NCBI GenBank assembly: GCA_026913215.1
Contig: JAPTYK010000001.1
Location: forward strand, 6,572,001 to 6,636,000
Length of the DNA: 64,000 bases
Origin: Streptomyces diastatochromogenes
Lineage (GTDB): Bacteria > Actinomycetota > Actinomycetes > Streptomycetales > Streptomycetaceae
Reading direction: 5' to 3'
The notes under the pieces were generated by a model. It was not told the origin of the DNA and ran no database searches. It saw only the letters and a list, made by a program, of their open reading frames with translations. How positions within the stretch are numbered: position 1 is the first letter of the stretch; each line of letters begins with the position of its first letter. Of this stretch, positions 62,132-64,000 are shown in pieces. The translations under genes were made by a program, and so were the position numbers.

Positions 62132-64000
62132 ATGCCACGTCTACGACCGAGAACGAGACCGCGCCGGCAACTGACCGCCCTGGCCGCCGCGCTCTCCCTC
62201 CCCCTCGGCCTCACGGCCGTCGGCTCCACCACCGCCCAGGCGGCGGCCGTCCAGTGCAGCGTCGACTACAGGACCAGCGACTGGGGTTCGGGCTTCACCG
62301 CCGAACTCACGCTCACCAACCGCGCCGCCGAGCCCCTGAACGGCTGGACGCTGACGTACTCCTACGCCGGCGACCAGAAGCTCACCAACGGCTGGAACGG
62401 CGTCTGGTCGCAGTCCGGCAGGAACGTCACGGTGACCAACGCGTCCTGGAACGGCACCCTCGCCGCGGGCGCCGCCACCACCACCGGCGCCCAGTTCGCC
62501 TACAGCGGGGCCAACGCCGCCCCCACCGGCTTCGCCGTCAACGGCACCACGTGCGCCGGCGCCCATCAGCCCCCGGTCGCGGTCCTGACCAGCCCGGCCC
62601 CGGGAGCCGTCTACACCGAGGGCGACGCCGTGCCGCTCGCCGCCACCGCCGCCGCGCCGACGGCGCCACCGTCAGCAAGGTGGAGTTCTACAGCGACACC
62701 ACCCTCCTCGGCACCGACACCACCGCGCCCTTCAGCTACAGCGCGGCCGGTCTCGCCACCGGCGCCCACTCCCTCTACGCCAAGGCCTACGACAGCCTCG
62801 GAGCCTCCGCCGAGTCGGCGCCCGTCGGCATCACGGTCGCCGCGGGACCCGCGCTCGTCGCCTCCCCGACCCAGCTCGGCGTACGCCAGGGCTCCACCGG
62901 CACCTTCGACCTGAAGCTCTCCACCGCCCCCACCGCGAACGTCACGGTGACCGTCTCCCGTACCTCCGGGAACACCAACCTCACCGCGACCCCGGCGAGC
63001 CTCACCTTCACCCCGGCGAACTGGAGCACCGCCCAGAAGGTGACCGTCGCCGCCGCGGCCACCGGCACCGGCTCCGCCGTCTTCACCGCGACCGCCCCCG
63101 GCCACGCCAAGGCCGAGGTCACCGTCGCCCAGCTGGCGGCGAACTCCACGTACGACGCCCGCTTCCTCGCCCTCCACGGCAAGATCACCGACCCGGCCAA
63201 CGGCTACTTCTCGCCCGAGGGCATCCCGTACCACTCCGTGGAGACCCTGATCGTCGAGGCCCCCGACCAGGGGCACGAGACGACCTCGGAGGCGTACAGC
63301 TACCTCATCTGGCTCCAGGCCATGTACGGGAAGATCACCGGGGACTGGACCAAGTTCAACGGCGCCTGGGAGACCATGGAGAAGTTCATGATCCCCACCC
63401 ACGCCGACCAGCCCACCACCTCCTCCTACAACGCCTCGAAGCCGGCGACGTACGCCCCCGAGTGGGACCTGCCCTCCCAGTACCCGGCGCGGCTCGACTC
63501 CGGCGTGACCTCGGGCTCCGACCCGATCGCCGCCGAGCTGAAGAGCGCCTACGGCACCGACGACATCTACGGCATGCACTGGATCCAGGACGTCGACAAC
63601 GTCTACGGCTACGGCAACGGGCCCGGGAAGTGCTCCGCCGGACCGACGGCGACCGGCCCCTCGTACATCAACACCTTCCAGCGCGGTCCGCAGGAGTCCG
63701 TCTGGGAGACCGTCACCCACCCCACCTGCGACACCTTCTCCTTCGGCGGGAAGAACGGCTACCTGGACCTCTTCACCGGGGACTCCTCGTACGCCAAGCA
63801 GTGGAAGTACACCGACGCCCCCGACGCCGACGCCCGCGCCATCCAGGCCGCCTACTGGGCCGACCTCTGGGCCAAGGAGCAGGGCAAGGGCTCCCAGGTC
63901 GCCACGACCGTCGGCAAGGCCGCCAAGATGGGCGACTACCTGCGGTACGCCATGTTCGACAAGTACTTCAAGAAGGTCGGGAACTGCGTCGGGCCGACCG
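62132..64000 (+). CDS. GH48 cellobiohydrolase with CBM2 and Ig-like domain, truncated by window end
   Basis: ATG 62132. Arg-rich n-region, then signal QLTALAAALSLPLGLTAVGS. CBM2: CSVDYRTSDWGSGFTAELTL, LNGWTLTYSYAGDQKLTNGW, ASWNGTLAAGAATTTGAQFA. An Ig-like domain follows (PPVAVLTSPAPGAVYTEGDA; after a frame change near 62660 VSKVEFYSDTTLLGTDTTAP) and then a second beta domain (STAPTANVTVTVSRTSGNTN). The GH48 domain starts DARFLALHGKITDPANGYFS, with the catalytic Glu in HETTSEAYSYLIWLQAMYGK and WIQDVDNVYGYGNGPGKCSA. It is open to base 64000 in the final frame; about 620 residues are seen of an expected 950 or so. A processive cellulase, CebR-controlled. Confidence 0.93.

Overview
The window reads as chromosome of a Streptomyces or a very close relative. 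GC and third-position GC are very high, start codons are often GTG, and the gene content is typical of the genus: a 2-methylisoborneol (2-MIB) operon, a CebR-controlled cellulose/cellobiose regulon, an actinobacterial methylmalonyl-CoA mutase operon, and many secreted proteins with Sec signals. No phage, plasmid, transposase or CRISPR array was seen.

Base quality is a major caveat. Many clearly recognisable genes change reading frame one or more times, usually at G or C runs, while the protein sequence continues in the next frame. The single tRNA gene (Pro) has a 6-nt anticodon loop, which one missing G in a G run would explain. I therefore annotate gene spans across frame changes and treat the breaks as probable indel errors rather than pseudogenes. 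Genes that are open throughout include mutB, the MMPL transporter, the GPP methyltransferase, cebE, cebG and the SDR.

Layout: 1-2.5 kb, 5'-truncated LuxR-type ATPase regulator, tRNA-Pro and a strong hairpin. 2.6-15.4 kb, a sugar-nucleotide epimerase, a two-component system on the minus strand and, divergent from it, six genes that each overlap the next by 4 bp (GT2, TIGR04282-type transferase, methyltransferase, GT87, membrane molybdopterin oxidoreductase, membrane protein), then a PQQ-like protein, a BNR-repeat protein and a small membrane protein. Several proteins in this block carry tandem-repeat low-complexity segments. 15.4-20.4 kb, NCS1 permease and a TetR/operator/beta-glucosidase/MFS module. 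20.5-33.5 kb, mixed functions: Cys-containing ArsR/SufR-like regulator, DUF3291, two alpha/beta hydrolases, EF-hand protein, SDR, KatG, polysaccharide deacetylase, TerD-domain protein, AhpD-like protein, pirin, small secreted proteins and a GNAT protein.

33.5-37.8 kb is the most striking region. A family 2B encapsulin shell gene with a cyclic-nucleotide-binding domain (eshA) is followed by 2-MIB synthase and GPP C-methyltransferase, closed by a strong terminator. This is a terpene-producing protein nanocompartment operon. 37.8-39.9 kb is a MarR/MFS efflux pair with tandem operators. 40-45 kb is mutA-mutB-meaB. 45-52.2 kb holds a DUF2470 gene behind an iron box, an MMPL transporter, an LLM oxidoreductase, an HD hydrolase, GDPD, an IclR regulator and a secreted protein.

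52.3-64 kb is a cellulose utilisation locus. cebEFG-bglC import and hydrolyse cellobiose, cebR is the divergent LacI repressor, and three CBM2 cellulases (GH6, GH5, GH48) lie beyond it. Perfect 14-bp CebR palindromes sit before cebE, cebR and the GH48 gene. The GH48 gene runs off the right edge.
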